Shown piece after piece: positions 14,496-24,600 of a DNA stretch of 31,066 nucleotides. Numbering within the stretch: the stretch's first letter is position 1; each line of letters begins with the position of its first letter. The DNA comes from a virus. The notes beneath the pieces were generated by a model. It saw nothing but the letters and a program-made list of their open reading frames with translations. It searched no databases and was not told the DNA's origin. The DNA is taken from positions 1 through 31,066 of IMG/VR virus record IMGVR_UViG_3300025101_000106; one strand, given 5' to 3'. A program made the translations under genes and the position numbers.

Positions 14496-14791
14496 GGCAT
14501 GAAACATATATGAAAAGAATGATGGAAGAAGAAACGGAACAAGCTGGCAAGGAAGCATATGGTGATGTGGATATGGTAAATAGTCCATCACATTACAATC
14601 AGTCAGGCATTGAATGTATTGCAGCTATACAAGCAGCATTAGGTTCAAATTTTAAGTATTACCTACAGGGTAACATTATAAAATACTTGTGGCGTTTTGA
14701 CTACAAAGGTAAGCCACTAGAGGATTTAAGAAAAGCACAGTGGTATCTTAATACCTTAATTGAAGACGAGGTGGCTAGTGATGAGAGTTAA
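14492..14791 (+). CDS. DUF3310 (SaV-like) phage protein
   Basis: A 99-residue protein whose core matches DUF3310: VNSPSHYNQSGIECIAAIQ (29-47), FKYYLQGNIIKYLWRFDYKG and LRKAQWYLNTLI (79-90). This family is widespread in phages next to nucleotide and replication genes and is sometimes called nucleotide kinase-like, without firm proof. The stop overlaps the next small gene by 11 bases and the start overlaps the previous stop as ATGA. ATG 14510 is a possible later start. Confidence 0.85.
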   Translation: MRHETYMKRMMEEETEQAGKEAYGDVDMVNSPSHYNQSGIECIAAIQAALGSNFKYYLQGNIIKYLWRFDYKGKPLEDLRKAQWYLNTLIEDEVASDES

Positions 14792-14939
14792 AGTTTATCT
14801 TACATTAGACATTGATACAGAAGAGTATCCAATACCTGCAGATGAGAATGTAGGACAAGACATACAAGACAGTTTAGAGGAATATTTCTACGATGTTGAA
14901 GGGGTAGAAATAAAAAATATGAAAGCAATAACGGAGTGA
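14781..14939 (+). CDS. small acidic hypothetical protein, 52 aa
   Basis: A 52-residue protein starting MRVKVYLTLDIDTEEYPIPA, probably a short beta strand followed by an acidic helix. It overlaps the DUF3310 gene by 11 bases, and the ACGGAG inside its last codons serves as ribosome site for the reductase. Its shape (VKVYLTLDIDTEEYPIP, then a DVEGVEI strand) recalls small phage proteins of unknown role. Confidence 0.55.
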   Translation: MRVKVYLTLDIDTEEYPIPADENVGQDIQDSLEEYFYDVEGVEIKNMKAITE

Positions 14940-14944
14940 CAGAT

Positions 14945-16885
14945 ATGAACAATTACCTACCAACAGACTACCAAAACTTCATCGCGCTATCACGGTATGC
15001 CCGATGGAAAGAAGATGAACAACGCCGTGAGACATGGGTTGAGACAGTAGAACGCTACTTTGATTATATGAAGAACCATCTGCAAAGCACGTGTAACTAT
15101 GTGCTATCAGATGAACTACGTGGTGAACTAGAGGAAGCTGTACTCAATCAGGACATCATGCCTAGCATGAGAGCCTTGATGACATCCGGCCCAGCATTAG
15201 ACCGTTGCCACGTAGGGGCATACAACTGCTCTTACGTCCCTGTGGATAGCCCTAGAGCATTCGATGAAACTATGTACATCTTAATGTGTGGCACTGGTGT
15301 AGGCTTCTCTGTGGAACGACACAACATTGAGAAGATGCCTATAGTTAATGAAGACATGCACGAGACTGATACAGTAATTAAGGTAGGTGACAGTCGCCCC
15401 GGATGGGCTAAGTCTCTACGTGAATTGATTGCTATGCTATACGCTGGTCAGATTCCCAAGTGGGATGTGTCTGCTGTACGTCCTGCAGGTGAACGACTCA
15501 AGACATTTGGTGGCAGGGCATCCGGCCCAGCACCTCTGGAAGAACTATTCCAGTTTGTTATTGACAAGTTTAAGAATGCGGCAGGTCGTAAGCTGTTCCC
15601 TATCGAATGCCACGACATCATGTGTAAGATTGGTGAGGTTGTTGTAGTCGGCGGTGTACGCCGTAGTGCATTGATTTCATTGTCTAATCTCAATGATGAT
15701 CAGATGGCACATGCCAAGTCAGGTATGTGGTGGGAGAATGAAGGACAACGTGCATTGGCTAACAACTCTGTGGCTTATAAAGGCAAGCCGGAGATGGGTA
15801 CATTCATGCGTGAATGGGTGTCACTGTACGAGAGTAAGTCAGGTGAACGTGGTATCTTTAACCGTGAATCTGCTAAGAAGCAAGCGGCTAAAAATGGCAG
15901 ACGTGATACAGAACATGACTTCGGCTGCAACCCTTGCAGTGAGATACTGCTACGCCCATACCAGTTCTGTAATCTGTCAGAGGTAGTAGCACGTGCTAGT
16001 GATACACAACAGACACTACACGAGAAGGTACGCTTGGCTACAATCTTGGGTACATTCCAATCTACACTGACTGACTTCAAGTATCTTCGTAATATCTGGA
16101 AGAAGAACACAGAGGAAGAACGCTTGTTGGGTGTATCACTTACTGGTATCATGGACAATGACTTGCTTAGTGGCACATCAGCTCACCTTGGTAAGAACAT
16201 TGGTCAGACACTAGAGACATTGCGTGACACAGCAGTAGAAACTAATGCGGCTATGGCGCAACAGCTTGGTATTCCACAATCAACAGCAATCACCTGTGTG
16301 AAGCCTAGTGGTACAGTGTCACAACTTGTGGACAGTGCGTCTGGCATTCATGCAAGGCACAACCCACACTACATTCGGACTGTACGTGGTGATAACAAAG
16401 ACCCACTAACACAGTTCCTTATCTCAGAAGGTATCCCTAATGAGCCGGATGTTATGAAGCCTGAGTCTACTACAGTGTTCAGCTTCCCAATGGCATCACC
16501 ACGTGGGGCGGTAACACGCACAATTCTGTCGGCTATTGAACAACTTGAGTTGTGGCTTACCTACCAGCGATTCTGGTGTGAACATAAGCCTAGCGTAACA
16601 ATCTCTGTGAAGGAAAATGAATGGATGCAGGTAGGTTCTTGGGTGTATGACCACTTCGATGAAGTATCTGGCATCAGCTTCCTACCATTCAGTGACCATA
16701 CGTACAAGCAAGCACCATATCAGGACTGTACAGAAGACGAGTATGATGCTATGCTGGCACAGATGCCTAAGAGTGTGGACTGGTCATTGCTACAGGAGTT
16801 TGAGAAGGAAGATACAACATCAGGTGGACGCGAGTTAGCGTGTACTGCAGATGCTTGTGAAATAGTAGACTTGAATGCAGCATAA
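14945..16885 (+). CDS. nrdJ: adenosylcobalamin-dependent (class II) ribonucleotide reductase
   Basis: A 646-residue ribonucleoside(triphosphate) reductase that makes deoxyribonucleotides. ALDRCHVGAYNCSYVPVD (about 89-106) includes the N-terminal redox cysteine; NPCSEILLRPYQFCNLSEVV near 327-346 holds the catalytic thiyl Cys and its NxCxE partner; CVKPSGTVSQ near 457 is the family phosphate-binding loop; CTADAC near the end is the thioredoxin-reducible pair. There is no tyrosyl-radical small subunit next to it, and the single-chain layout with VPVDSPRAFDE resembles monomeric B12-dependent enzymes. Hence it needs cobalamin from the host. ATG 14945 is favoured over GTG 14936 by the ACGGAG eight bases upstream. 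It feeds the replication genes on either side. Confidence 0.92.
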   Translation: MNNYLPTDYQNFIALSRYARWKEDEQRRETWVETVERYFDYMKNHLQSTCNYVLSDELRGELEEAVLNQDIMPSMRALMTSGPALDRCHVGAYNCSYVPVDSPRAFDETMYILMCGTGVGFSVERHNIEKMPIVNEDMHETDTVIKVGDSRPGWAKSLRELIAMLYAGQIPKWDVSAVRPAGERLKTFGGRASGPAPLEELFQFVIDKFKNAAGRKLFPIECHDIMCKIGEVVVVGGVRRSALISLSNLNDDQMAHAKSGMWWENEGQRALANNSVAYKGKPEMGTFMREWVSLYESKSGERGIFNRESAKKQAAKNGRRDTEHDFGCNPCSEILLRPYQFCNLSEVVARASDTQQTLHEKVRLATILGTFQSTLTDFKYLRNIWKKNTEEERLLGVSLTGIMDNDLLSGTSAHLGKNIGQTLETLRDTAVETNAAMAQQLGIPQSTAITCVKPSGTVSQLVDSASGIHARHNPHYIRTVRGDNKDPLTQFLISEGIPNEPDVMKPESTTVFSFPMASPRGAVTRTILSAIEQLELWLTYQRFWCEHKPSVTISVKENEWMQVGSWVYDHFDEVSGISFLPFSDHTYKQAPYQDCTEDEYDAMLAQMPKSVDWSLLQEFEKEDTTSGGRELACTADACEIVDLNAA

Positions 16886-16898
16886 AAGGAGTTGACAT

Positions 16899-17102
16899 AT
16901 GAGAGAAAAAATGTTAGAAGTATTACGGAAACATGCACAGGCTAACATAGCACTGCATGTTGCCAACATTGAATGTTACTTGCGTAACCCTGTAGGGATT
17001 GGAGAACATTCAGATATAATGGAAGCTATGCAAGGTGAACTGGATAAAATTGCATCGCACGAAGATAGACTTGACATCCTAAACAATTACTTTAATGAGT
17101 AA
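16899..17102 (+). CDS. conserved small phage protein, 67 aa
   Basis: A 67-residue helical protein starting MREKMLEVLRKHAQANIALH with NPVGIGEHSDIMEAMQGELD in the centre. The block NPVGIGEHSDI is one I recognise from small proteins of marine phages of unknown function. A strong AAAAGGAG precedes the ATG. It follows the reductase by 13 bases and belongs to the same transcript. Confidence 0.65.
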   Translation: MREKMLEVLRKHAQANIALHVANIECYLRNPVGIGEHSDIMEAMQGELDKIASHEDRLDILNNYFNE

Positions 17103-17247
17103 AGAGTTGATATGGAAACGGGGTGACGGTTGGTTAATATACAACCCACCCCGCAAGTCAGAACAGTGGGATGAATGGCAAAAGATTAAGCGCAAACATG
17201 CAGAGAAGGAAAAACAAAATGACAGAACAAAAGAAACAAACAATTAA
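17095..17247 (+). CDS. small basic hypothetical protein, 50 aa
   Basis: A 50-residue protein starting MSKELIWKRGDGWLIYNPPR, rich in Trp, Lys and Glu. It overlaps the preceding gene by eight bases and the following one by 29. It has no clear ribosome site, so coupling is needed; a Trp-rich, compact start suggests a real small fold. Function unknown. Confidence 0.45.
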   Translation: MSKELIWKRGDGWLIYNPPRKSEQWDEWQKIKRKHAEKEKQNDRTKETNN

Positions 17248-17449
17248 TATTGACGGTGAAGACTATCTAGTTGAAGATTTGTCAGATTTGCAAAAGTATA
17301 TGATTACACAAGTAGTAGACTTAAAAAAGAGAATAAGTAATGTACGTATGCAGTTAGATCAATTTAAAGTTGCCCAAGCAGAGTTTAGCAAAAGTCTTTC
17401 ACAGTCTGTAAAAACAAAACCTCAAGGGGAAAATAATGAAAAGACGTAA
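17219..17449 (+). CDS. small coiled-coil protein, DUF6447-like
   Basis: A 76-residue protein: NIDGEDYLVEDLSDLQKYM near the start followed by a long helix (VVDLKKRISNVRMQLDQFKV). The order of a short IDG-x-x-Y strand pair and then a two-part helix resembles the DUF6447 group of small phage/bacterial proteins; this is from memory and tentative. The start 17219 has AGAAGGA about eight bases upstream, better than the in-frame 17171. It overlaps the next gene by 14 bases. Confidence 0.55.
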   Translation: MTEQKKQTINIDGEDYLVEDLSDLQKYMITQVVDLKKRISNVRMQLDQFKVAQAEFSKSLSQSVKTKPQGENNEKT

Positions 17450-17678
17450 TGGCCTTAGTAAGTATGATGCTCCACTAAGAATACAATATCAGTGGGGTTA
17501 CGATGCCTTTCTAAAAGGAAAAATAAACAAGGGAGAAAAGGGTAAATTCTTTCTTGGTGACAGCGGCATTGAACACAATACAATGCAGCATCGTGAATGG
17601 CTACGTGGGTACAATGATGCCTATCATGCTAACTTAAAAAGAGTAGAACACAATGAACAAGCTAGAGCAAGAAGCTAA
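17436..17678 (+). CDS. small basic hypothetical protein, 80 aa
   Basis: An 80-residue protein starting MKRRNGLSKYDAPLRIQYQW with two similar blocks, YQWGYDAFLKGK and EWLRGYNDAY, in which a Trp/Gly-Tyr-Asp-Ala pattern repeats. This is reminiscent of small ribosome-modulation-factor-like proteins with G-Y-x-A/D turns, but that is only a resemblance. AAGGGG precedes the start. It overlaps the MazG frame's longer form. Confidence 0.5.
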   Translation: MKRRNGLSKYDAPLRIQYQWGYDAFLKGKINKGEKGKFFLGDSGIEHNTMQHREWLRGYNDAYHANLKRVEHNEQARARS

Positions 17679-17700
17679 AAACTGGATGAAGGAGAAATAT

Positions 17701-18039
17701 ATGAATGGTATTACAGGTACACAGTATCAAGAGCAAGCATGTAGCACTGCTATCTTCCCTAAAGAAAAAGCCACAGAGTATTTAACTCTTGGCCTAGCAG
17801 GAGAAGCAGGAGAAATTGCCAACAAAGTCAAGAAGTTTATTAGAGATGGTGCAGCACAAGATGAATACGAAGCCAAGAAGATTGAGATTGGCTACGAGAT
17901 TGGTGACGTTATGTGGTACTGCGCTGTGCTTGCACAAGATATGGGGATGGACTTAGGACATGTTATGGAAAATAATTTGCGAAAACTAGCTGACCGTAAG
18001 GCTAGAGGTACACTGTCAGGCAGTGGAGATAATCGGTAA
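17701..18039 (+). CDS. MazG-like nucleotide pyrophosphohydrolase
   Basis: A 112-residue all-helical MazG-type enzyme that hydrolyses nucleoside triphosphates or (p)ppGpp-like nucleotides to monophosphates. The metal-binding residues are E35 and E38 in LGLAGEAGEIANKVKK and E66 and D69 in YEIGDVMWY. The start 17701 is chosen because GGAG lies about seven bases upstream and the product then begins like other family members (TQYQEQACSTAIFP); an in-frame ATG at 17653 would add 16 residues. It is the last rightward gene, 43 bases before the terminator. Marine phages often carry MazG, thought to adjust the host nucleotide pool. Confidence 0.85.
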   Translation: MNGITGTQYQEQACSTAIFPKEKATEYLTLGLAGEAGEIANKVKKFIRDGAAQDEYEAKKIEIGYEIGDVMWYCAVLAQDMGMDLGHVMENNLRKLADRKARGTLSGSGDNR

Positions 18040-18051
18040 TTGTTTCACACA

Positions 18052-18065
18052 TAGCCAAATGGCTA
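18052..18065 (+). other. short hairpin before the terminator
   Basis: TAGCC (18052-18056) pairs with GGCTA (18061-18065) over a four-base AAAT loop, immediately ahead of the main terminator. It could protect the 3' end of the rightward transcript or serve the leftward one. Its role is unproven. Confidence 0.35.
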
Positions 18066-18075
18066 GGCAGAATAT

Positions 18076-18107
18076 AAAAAGAGGGGGCTTAATTGCCCCC
18101 TTTGTTT
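18076..18107. terminator. bidirectional rho-independent terminator
   Basis: GGGGGC at 18083-18088 pairs perfectly with GCCCCC at 18095-18100 over the loop TTAATT. TTTGTTT follows on the plus strand, and the run of A at 18076-18080 gives a T-tract for the minus strand. It sits where rightward (stop 18039) and leftward (stop 18106) genes converge, so one hairpin ends both operons. Confidence 0.9.
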
Positions 18108-21100
18108 AGTTAAAGTATCCTGATGTTCTCATTTTTGTTAAATACTTAGCGTAGTATAATAATTTTGTGTAGTCATAATTACCATCTTCTGGTTTACCAT
18201 GATTCTCGTGGTATACTTTCATAGCACGTTCCTTATCTATCTTCGGTATTCTATTCCATCCAGATTTTTCCATTGGATTAAAGCCAAAGCGTTCTTTATA
18301 AACAGGTTGCTTTGCATTATGCTCAACAAGGTCCATAATATCGCTACGATATTCTTGTATGACTTGCTTGAGAAAATCTTTCTTACCTTCCCTTGTTTTA
18401 CTTTTATATGTCTCACTAGCTTCTATTGCAGGTACGACATAATCTGTAATATATTCTCCCATAAATTCTGATATAAGTGCATCTGCTTCAGGTACACCTG
18501 TCTTCTTATATATAATTCTACGGGATATTTTATTTTCTGCTAGTTCTCTTTCAAATCTATTCTTGCGTTCATTATACAACGCACCATATACTTGACGTGA
18601 AAACGGCGTGACTCTACGCAAATCTTCTGCACGAGTTGGCGACTGATATATTTCTGACGGGTTAATACCCAAGTGTTCAGACAAGTATTCCTCTATTTTA
18701 TAGTTCATTGGTATACGTGCTAAAGAACGATTAACAAAGAAACTTAGCATGTCAGATGACTTTGTATCTTTTACAATACGTGCATCGTCTGGTGCTGCAA
18801 AAGTATTATATGTATCTTGCAACATTGTTAGAGGAATTGTAAAGGTATTAACAATGTTTGCTGCAGAGGCAGTTAAAAATTTCTGTAATTTGGCTGGGTC
18901 ATCTTCTGCCATGACATCACGAAACATAGCATCAAGTGCATATAAACTCATACCAGATTTAAATTGTGTGCCAGATAATGCTTGAATAGCATCCGCTAAT
19001 TCATTATTGTCACCATACAATGGTCTATCTTGTTCTTTAAATCCTGCTGTGTTTGCAATATCTTGGTCAAGCGCACGTGCTACAAGATCGCCAACAAATA
19101 AGAATGGTGCTGCTGGGAAGAACGGACGCAAATCATATGTACTACCATCAGCTTTTCTGCCTTCATACCAATTTTCACCAGCATGTTCTGACATGCGATA
19201 GGCAACAGCACCCATCAACATACCTGTACCTACTAAACCTTTAGCCAGTTCTTCATAGTTGTCTTGGTTCTTTGTGGCAAAACGTACAAAGCCAGCGTCC
19301 ATCAAGTACAAAGGCGAATACTCATACGTGAATCGCATGGCGTTAGCTATAAATCTAGGGAATGGTACAAGTGATGTTGTAAGGAATGGTGCTTTGTGGA
19401 TACCATCAATCAATGCACGGACTACTGGACTATCAGGAGTTTTCTGGTAAGTAAAATACAAAGACTCTTCTACAGCTTTGTCCAGCATTTCCTTACCTTC
19501 TTTTGTACTGAATACGCCTTTAAATTCACCACGTCTTACAATGTCACGAAGTTCATATTGTGCCTTATCAGCTTTTGTTTTTTCACCCGCCCTAATTTTT
19601 TTTGTGAACTGTTCATTAAGTTGTCGCTTTAAGCTACCAACAAACGCTGCTCTCTTAAATAGATTATCAGATGCTTGGTTTAGGGCATTTAGATTTGCAC
19701 CTATGGCTCTCATCTTTCCTAGCTTTACGCCACTAGACATATCAGTAGTGTCAGCTATATCCTGCAATTCCCGAAACATTTGACTAGCCTTGGCAGAAAA
19801 ACCAGATTTGAATACAGCTTCAATAGCCATAGCTTCTTTTTTATTTGTAATACCAAATGCTACAGCAAATATATCTTCATTAGCTTTATGCAACAAAGAT
19901 TTGTTACCCGGTAATACTTTAGATATACCTCTGTCTACAGCTTTTGTTACAACATCAATACCTACACGTGCCGCACCGGATACGGTGTTACGAACAGTAG
20001 TACCAGTTTGTGAAGTCATAAAGGCAAGACGCATACTGTCAACACCCCTTGCACCATTTAATAATCTTTTTAATGCACCGACATTCATATCGTCAGTTAT
20101 CATATCAGTTTCTGAAAGGAATCTAGATACACCAGCAGAACCCTCTTGCTCTAGCGCACGAGTTGCTTGGAACAATTCACCTTTTCTTTGTGAACTCAAA
20201 CCAAATAGGTCATCATGTCCGGCATCTAATATCTTACGAACTGCACCTGCCTGTTGTAAAGTACGGGCAGCATGAGATACATCTGCCATAAACATGTTAG
20301 CAAAGTCATCTGCTGTTAAATTATATTTTTTAAATATGTCCCCTAATTCAAATGCATCTTTTAAAGTTTTATCTGATGCACTACGCAGAACTCGCCCGAT
20401 TGCTTCCGTGACACGTTCACCTTCTTTGCGTCCACCACCTTTAGCAAGTATCTCTACTGTCATTGCAAAGACACGTTTCTTTTTACTTGGGTCAATAATT
20501 AAATCAAATATTGGTACGTCTTCATAGTCAACGCCCGGTTCTGTAGGTGGCAGGTCTGCGCCTCTTCTTATCTTATAACCTGTTTCAATTTCGTCACGTA
20601 CTTTATCTGATGCAATGTCACCCTTTTTTACAGCCTCTGGGTCTAAGCTACGCAACACTTCCTTAGTATCATCTATTATCTTTTTATCTGTATCACGTAA
20701 TGTTTTCTCTGCATTTTTTGTTGCAGCTTCAATAAGTTTAAGTTCTGCTTTATCAGCATCATCTAGCAAATCACCTACATTACGTTCAGCAAATCTTGAG
20801 AACTGCCCCTTTGCTAAACCGACAGCTGCTGCAGCAGGTAGTACACCACTAGCAACAGATGTAACAAGCAGTTCACTATTGTCAAACTCTTTACGCAGGT
20901 CTGCCTCAATCTCTGTTTTTTGTGACGCCACATTCTGCAATGCACCAAATGTAGCTTCACCTGCAACAGTTGTCTTAATAGGATTAGATGCCGCCGCCTG
21001 TATCATTCTACTGCCAAGGCGTTGGGGCATAAGTGATTGCCGAAGTGTACCAGCAACGGCAGCCTTGGCCGCTTGTGTACTAGCTACCCCTGCACCCTTG

Positions 21101-21642
21101 CCGATGCCCGGTAACAACAAGCCCAAATAAGTAGACGGTGCTGTTAATAAACCTTCAACATAATCTGTGAAAGTATTTTCAGCACCGCCTTCCTCATAGA
21201 ATGAGGGCATTTCTCTAAACGTTTGATAAAGCAGACGGTAATCAGCTAGACGCATCTTAGCTTTATCATCATCTCTTTTAGTTGCATCAGCCGCAGCAGC
21301 TGACACATAGTTATAATCACCTGCTGTTGTCATTTCATTTACATCAAAAGAACGGAAATGACTAATAAACTCATCCACTACATCTTCATCTTTTACTTTA
21401 GACATGCCATGTCGTTCTGTCAAGAATCTCTTGGCAGCTTCAAATATAGCAGGATTTCTTTTTATAGACTCATAAGACTTTACAGAATTATTAAATACCT
21501 CTGACTCGGCACTCTGCTGACCATATCGGTCTAACAAACCCCCACCTTGTGATGATTGTGTAGAGGGTGTGCTTAGTGCATTTTCAGTTTGTTCAATAAT
21601 GTCTTCGTCTTTGCGTCCAGTATATTTTTCTAAAAGACCCAT
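18106..21642 (-). CDS. giant internal virion / ejection-type protein, 1178 aa
   Basis: A 1178-residue protein, last gene of the leftward block. The N-terminus has paired motifs GLLEKYTGR and GGLLDRYGQ. MRLADYRLLYQTFREMPSFYEEGG (about 130-153) precedes a Gly/Ala-rich hydrophobic segment (165-200), and further hydrophobic stretches lie near 260 and 800; the rest is helical and charged. Size, position and scattered membrane-compatible helices resemble phage inner-core or DNA-ejection proteins such as T7 gp16, but no lytic transglycosylase motif was seen. The start follows the upstream stop directly (TAAATG) with GAGG upstream. The internal-virion role is inferred. Confidence 0.65.
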   Translation of the reverse strand: MGLLEKYTGRKDEDIIEQTENALSTPSTQSSQGGGLLDRYGQQSAESEVFNNSVKSYESIKRNPAIFEAAKRFLTERHGMSKVKDEDVVDEFISHFRSFDVNEMTTAGDYNYVSAAAADATKRDDDKAKMRLADYRLLYQTFREMPSFYEEGGAENTFTDYVEGLLTAPSTYLGLLLPGIGKGAGVASTQAAKAAVAGTLRQSLMPQRLGSRMIQAAASNPIKTTVAGEATFGALQNVASQKTEIEADLRKEFDNSELLVTSVASGVLPAAAAVGLAKGQFSRFAERNVGDLLDDADKAELKLIEAATKNAEKTLRDTDKKIIDDTKEVLRSLDPEAVKKGDIASDKVRDEIETGYKIRRGADLPPTEPGVDYEDVPIFDLIIDPSKKKRVFAMTVEILAKGGGRKEGERVTEAIGRVLRSASDKTLKDAFELGDIFKKYNLTADDFANMFMADVSHAARTLQQAGAVRKILDAGHDDLFGLSSQRKGELFQATRALEQEGSAGVSRFLSETDMITDDMNVGALKRLLNGARGVDSMRLAFMTSQTGTTVRNTVSGAARVGIDVVTKAVDRGISKVLPGNKSLLHKANEDIFAVAFGITNKKEAMAIEAVFKSGFSAKASQMFRELQDIADTTDMSSGVKLGKMRAIGANLNALNQASDNLFKRAAFVGSLKRQLNEQFTKKIRAGEKTKADKAQYELRDIVRRGEFKGVFSTKEGKEMLDKAVEESLYFTYQKTPDSPVVRALIDGIHKAPFLTTSLVPFPRFIANAMRFTYEYSPLYLMDAGFVRFATKNQDNYEELAKGLVGTGMLMGAVAYRMSEHAGENWYEGRKADGSTYDLRPFFPAAPFLFVGDLVARALDQDIANTAGFKEQDRPLYGDNNELADAIQALSGTQFKSGMSLYALDAMFRDVMAEDDPAKLQKFLTASAANIVNTFTIPLTMLQDTYNTFAAPDDARIVKDTKSSDMLSFFVNRSLARIPMNYKIEEYLSEHLGINPSEIYQSPTRAEDLRRVTPFSRQVYGALYNERKNRFERELAENKISRRIIYKKTGVPEADALISEFMGEYITDYVVPAIEASETYKSKTREGKKDFLKQVIQEYRSDIMDLVEHNAKQPVYKERFGFNPMEKSGWNRIPKIDKERAMKVYHENHGKPEDGNYDYTKLLYYAKYLTKMRTSGYFN

Positions 21643-24600
21643 TTAACGCCTCATCAATCCACCACGTGCTTTAGCTTTTGGTTTTTTTGCTTTATTTACT
21701 TGATTAATTATAGCTGTTGCTTGGTCTATAAAACTGGCATTTGATAGTCTGCGTTTAAACTCATCTACCATATCGCTAGTCATTTTTCCAGAAACATAAC
21801 GAGCAATAAGTGCTACATCAGACATAGCTTTTACATCAGATAGATTCATATCTTGTGTTTGCATGGTGCGGTCTGATGAAGTTGTTGCTATATTTCTGGC
21901 TGGATCGTCTGACATTAAACTTTTTTGTTTTGGTTTTGAAGGGTTGGGCGTTTCTTTACCAGTGAATAAGTCTGGCCTATTTTTAAATTGTGCTTCTGCC
22001 GCATCTTCAATGCTAAAGCCTGAATCTGATGTACTATCTGTAGCAGGTGCTTTACCTGAAACATCCTCGACACCACCAACCTGTTTACGATCACGTCTGT
22101 TTGGATTTTCCAGCATCGACTTACGTACTTTATTTGCAGGACTTGAAGCTAATGTACCATCTGATTTAATTCGGTAATAATCATTTCCTATTTTTTTGTA
22201 CGGGATACGAGTTCCCATACCTCTAAAGATAAGATCGGGTTTTACACGAGTGGCAAGGTCTACCGTTGCGTTATCTCTATCTGTTGCTTCTACATCGGAC
22301 TCAACTTTAGATCGTTTAATTAACTCTTGTGATGCGGCTGTAACTTGTGTATCAGTTGCGTTATCATTTGAAATACGTTCAGATAATTCTTCAACACTTA
22401 ATGTGGCTAAATCCACATCCGGTAAGTCTTCTTTAACATCTACAGTAGGCTTTGTATCTGTAGGCATACCGATAGTTTCTACATCAAATGCAGAAATACC
22501 ATCATCCGGTGCTGTTGTTGCAGACATAACTAAGCTACGCGCTGTTTCATTATCTACCTTAAATCTTTTTGCGACATCACTTACCACTCTATCCATTTGA
22601 TAACCGGGAACCTGACCACTAAACATACCTAATGCATTAGTACGTTCTAAGTAACTTCTAACATCTGATACTTGATTTATTCTTCTAGCACTATCACCTT
22701 CTTGCACACGAAGTAGCGCACTGTTAATTAGATAATCAGCCCCAGCATCATCCACCTGTAAGCTAGACATTAGACTTTTCTTTACTGTATCACGTTGCCC
22801 AGCTTGTAGATTACCTCCTGCTACATATCCTACATCAGCCAATGCTGTACTTGTAGTGGTGCTGGCTTCAACACTAAGTAGCTTATCTACAGTATTAATA
22901 TATTCTGGATTATTTGGATACAACAATCTAGCAGTAGAGGCTATTCTATTATTGTTATCTCCTGCAAACTGTGACTGTTGAACAAATTTAGCAGGATCAT
23001 TTTCTGGAAAGTCAACTTGCATGTCAAGAATAACATCTTGCGGAACAGAATTTTGTAAAGATTTTGTTTCCGCTTCTACTGTTGTGGTATCTGTGCCGGG
23101 TACACCTGCAACACTACCTGCTGTCCCATCAGATACAGAGGTTTGTTTTACATCACCTGCAACCCCTGCTTCATCAGTTGAGCCTGTACCCAATGCAGCA
23201 TTAGTTTGATCTTGCCCTGCTGTAGCGGATGCACTGATAGATGATAAGTCAAGACCTTGGAACCTTTGACCCGCAAGGGTAATACTTTTAGTATTCCATC
23301 CCTCTGCTACAGCTTGGTCCATGCTAACTTTAATAGCTTCTTCAACAGCTTTATTAAATTCTTTTACGGCATCAACGCCCGAATCCTCAAGAAGTTTAAG
23401 AATTTTAGAAAATTGAGTAGAGTTTCCTAAGTCTGTCGTAGACAAAGCCTCTAATGCAGCTTCCAGTTTAGGATTGTTTCTTGCTAGATTTTTCTTTGCT
23501 GTAGCATAAATCTGATTATATGCCGCATTTACCGACTCTTGAGTTGTTCCTTTTAAATTAGCTTGCTCCGTTTTTAACCGATTACGCCCAGCAATATCCT
23601 CTGCCATACCTTTGCCAGCAAATGCCCCATCACTGTTTTTATAAGCATCTCCATGTTTAGCAAGGTTACGCTGAATGTCTTCATCCATACGAGCAATTTG
23701 TATTTCAAGTGGTGTGAAACCACCTGCATCCATATCGTCTGCTTCTCTATTAAGTCTTGTGGCTGTTGTTACATCCCCATCTGCGGCAGCAATAACTGCT
23801 TGTGCGCGGAGTACGGCTGACCCACCTTCAAGTTGCGCCTCTTGCAACGTAATCTTTCTAGAGATACGCTTTCTATCTGTTATTAAATTTGAATACTCTG
23901 TATTTGCAGAGCCATCAGCATTTAAAGGATTCATCTGTGACAAAGATTGGTCAATGGCTGTCAAAGCTGTTTTATCATCGCCTTGTTCTATAGCCAAATT
24001 AAGCAAAGCATCACGCCTTTTTTCTGCTTTTTTTACCTCATCTTCAGTAGAGGAAGTATTTACAATAATGTCTTGCAAATGGTTTAGTTTGGAATTAGTA
24101 TCCATACTATGATAGTTCATACCCTCACGGTCAAAATTATATCGAGTAAATGCAATAGACGATGCAGTAGGTGTTGTTTCAAAACCAATCTTTTGCATCT
24201 GATCTTTAGCTTGCGCACCACCAGTTGCAGTAACGTCAAAGTCAGGTACAAGCGAACTTATTAGGCCACTACCTTTGATAGTGCCTTTAGGGAATATCAT
24301 ATCAGATGGAGCAAAGCTACTCTCTGCGTCAGACAAACTACGCACAATCTCTGACAATTTAAATTTAGTTTCTGGAACATCTTCATTAGCACGTTTAATA
24401 AAGTCAAGAGGTCTAACGCCCGGACCACCTGTCTCAGTTTGCTTTCTCATAAATTCTATGTCTGATGTAAATCCAGATAGGCCACGTTGTTTATACAAAG
24501 CTGCCGCAATGTTTTGCGCATCTAAATTATTTTGATCGCCACTAATTACAAAAGCCGCATCTTGTATTAAAGTTTGAAGTTCTTTATCTTTTGACTTGCG

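Noticed and set aside
15775-16176. 133-codon minus-strand frame within the ribonucleotide reductase gene
   Set aside because: The reductase frame carries all catalytic motifs; the antisense product shows no recognisable family.
18106-21642. Lytic transglycosylase domain in the 1178-aa protein
   Set aside because: T7 gp16-like proteins can carry one, but no convincing Glu-Ser catalytic motif with its downstream pattern was found.
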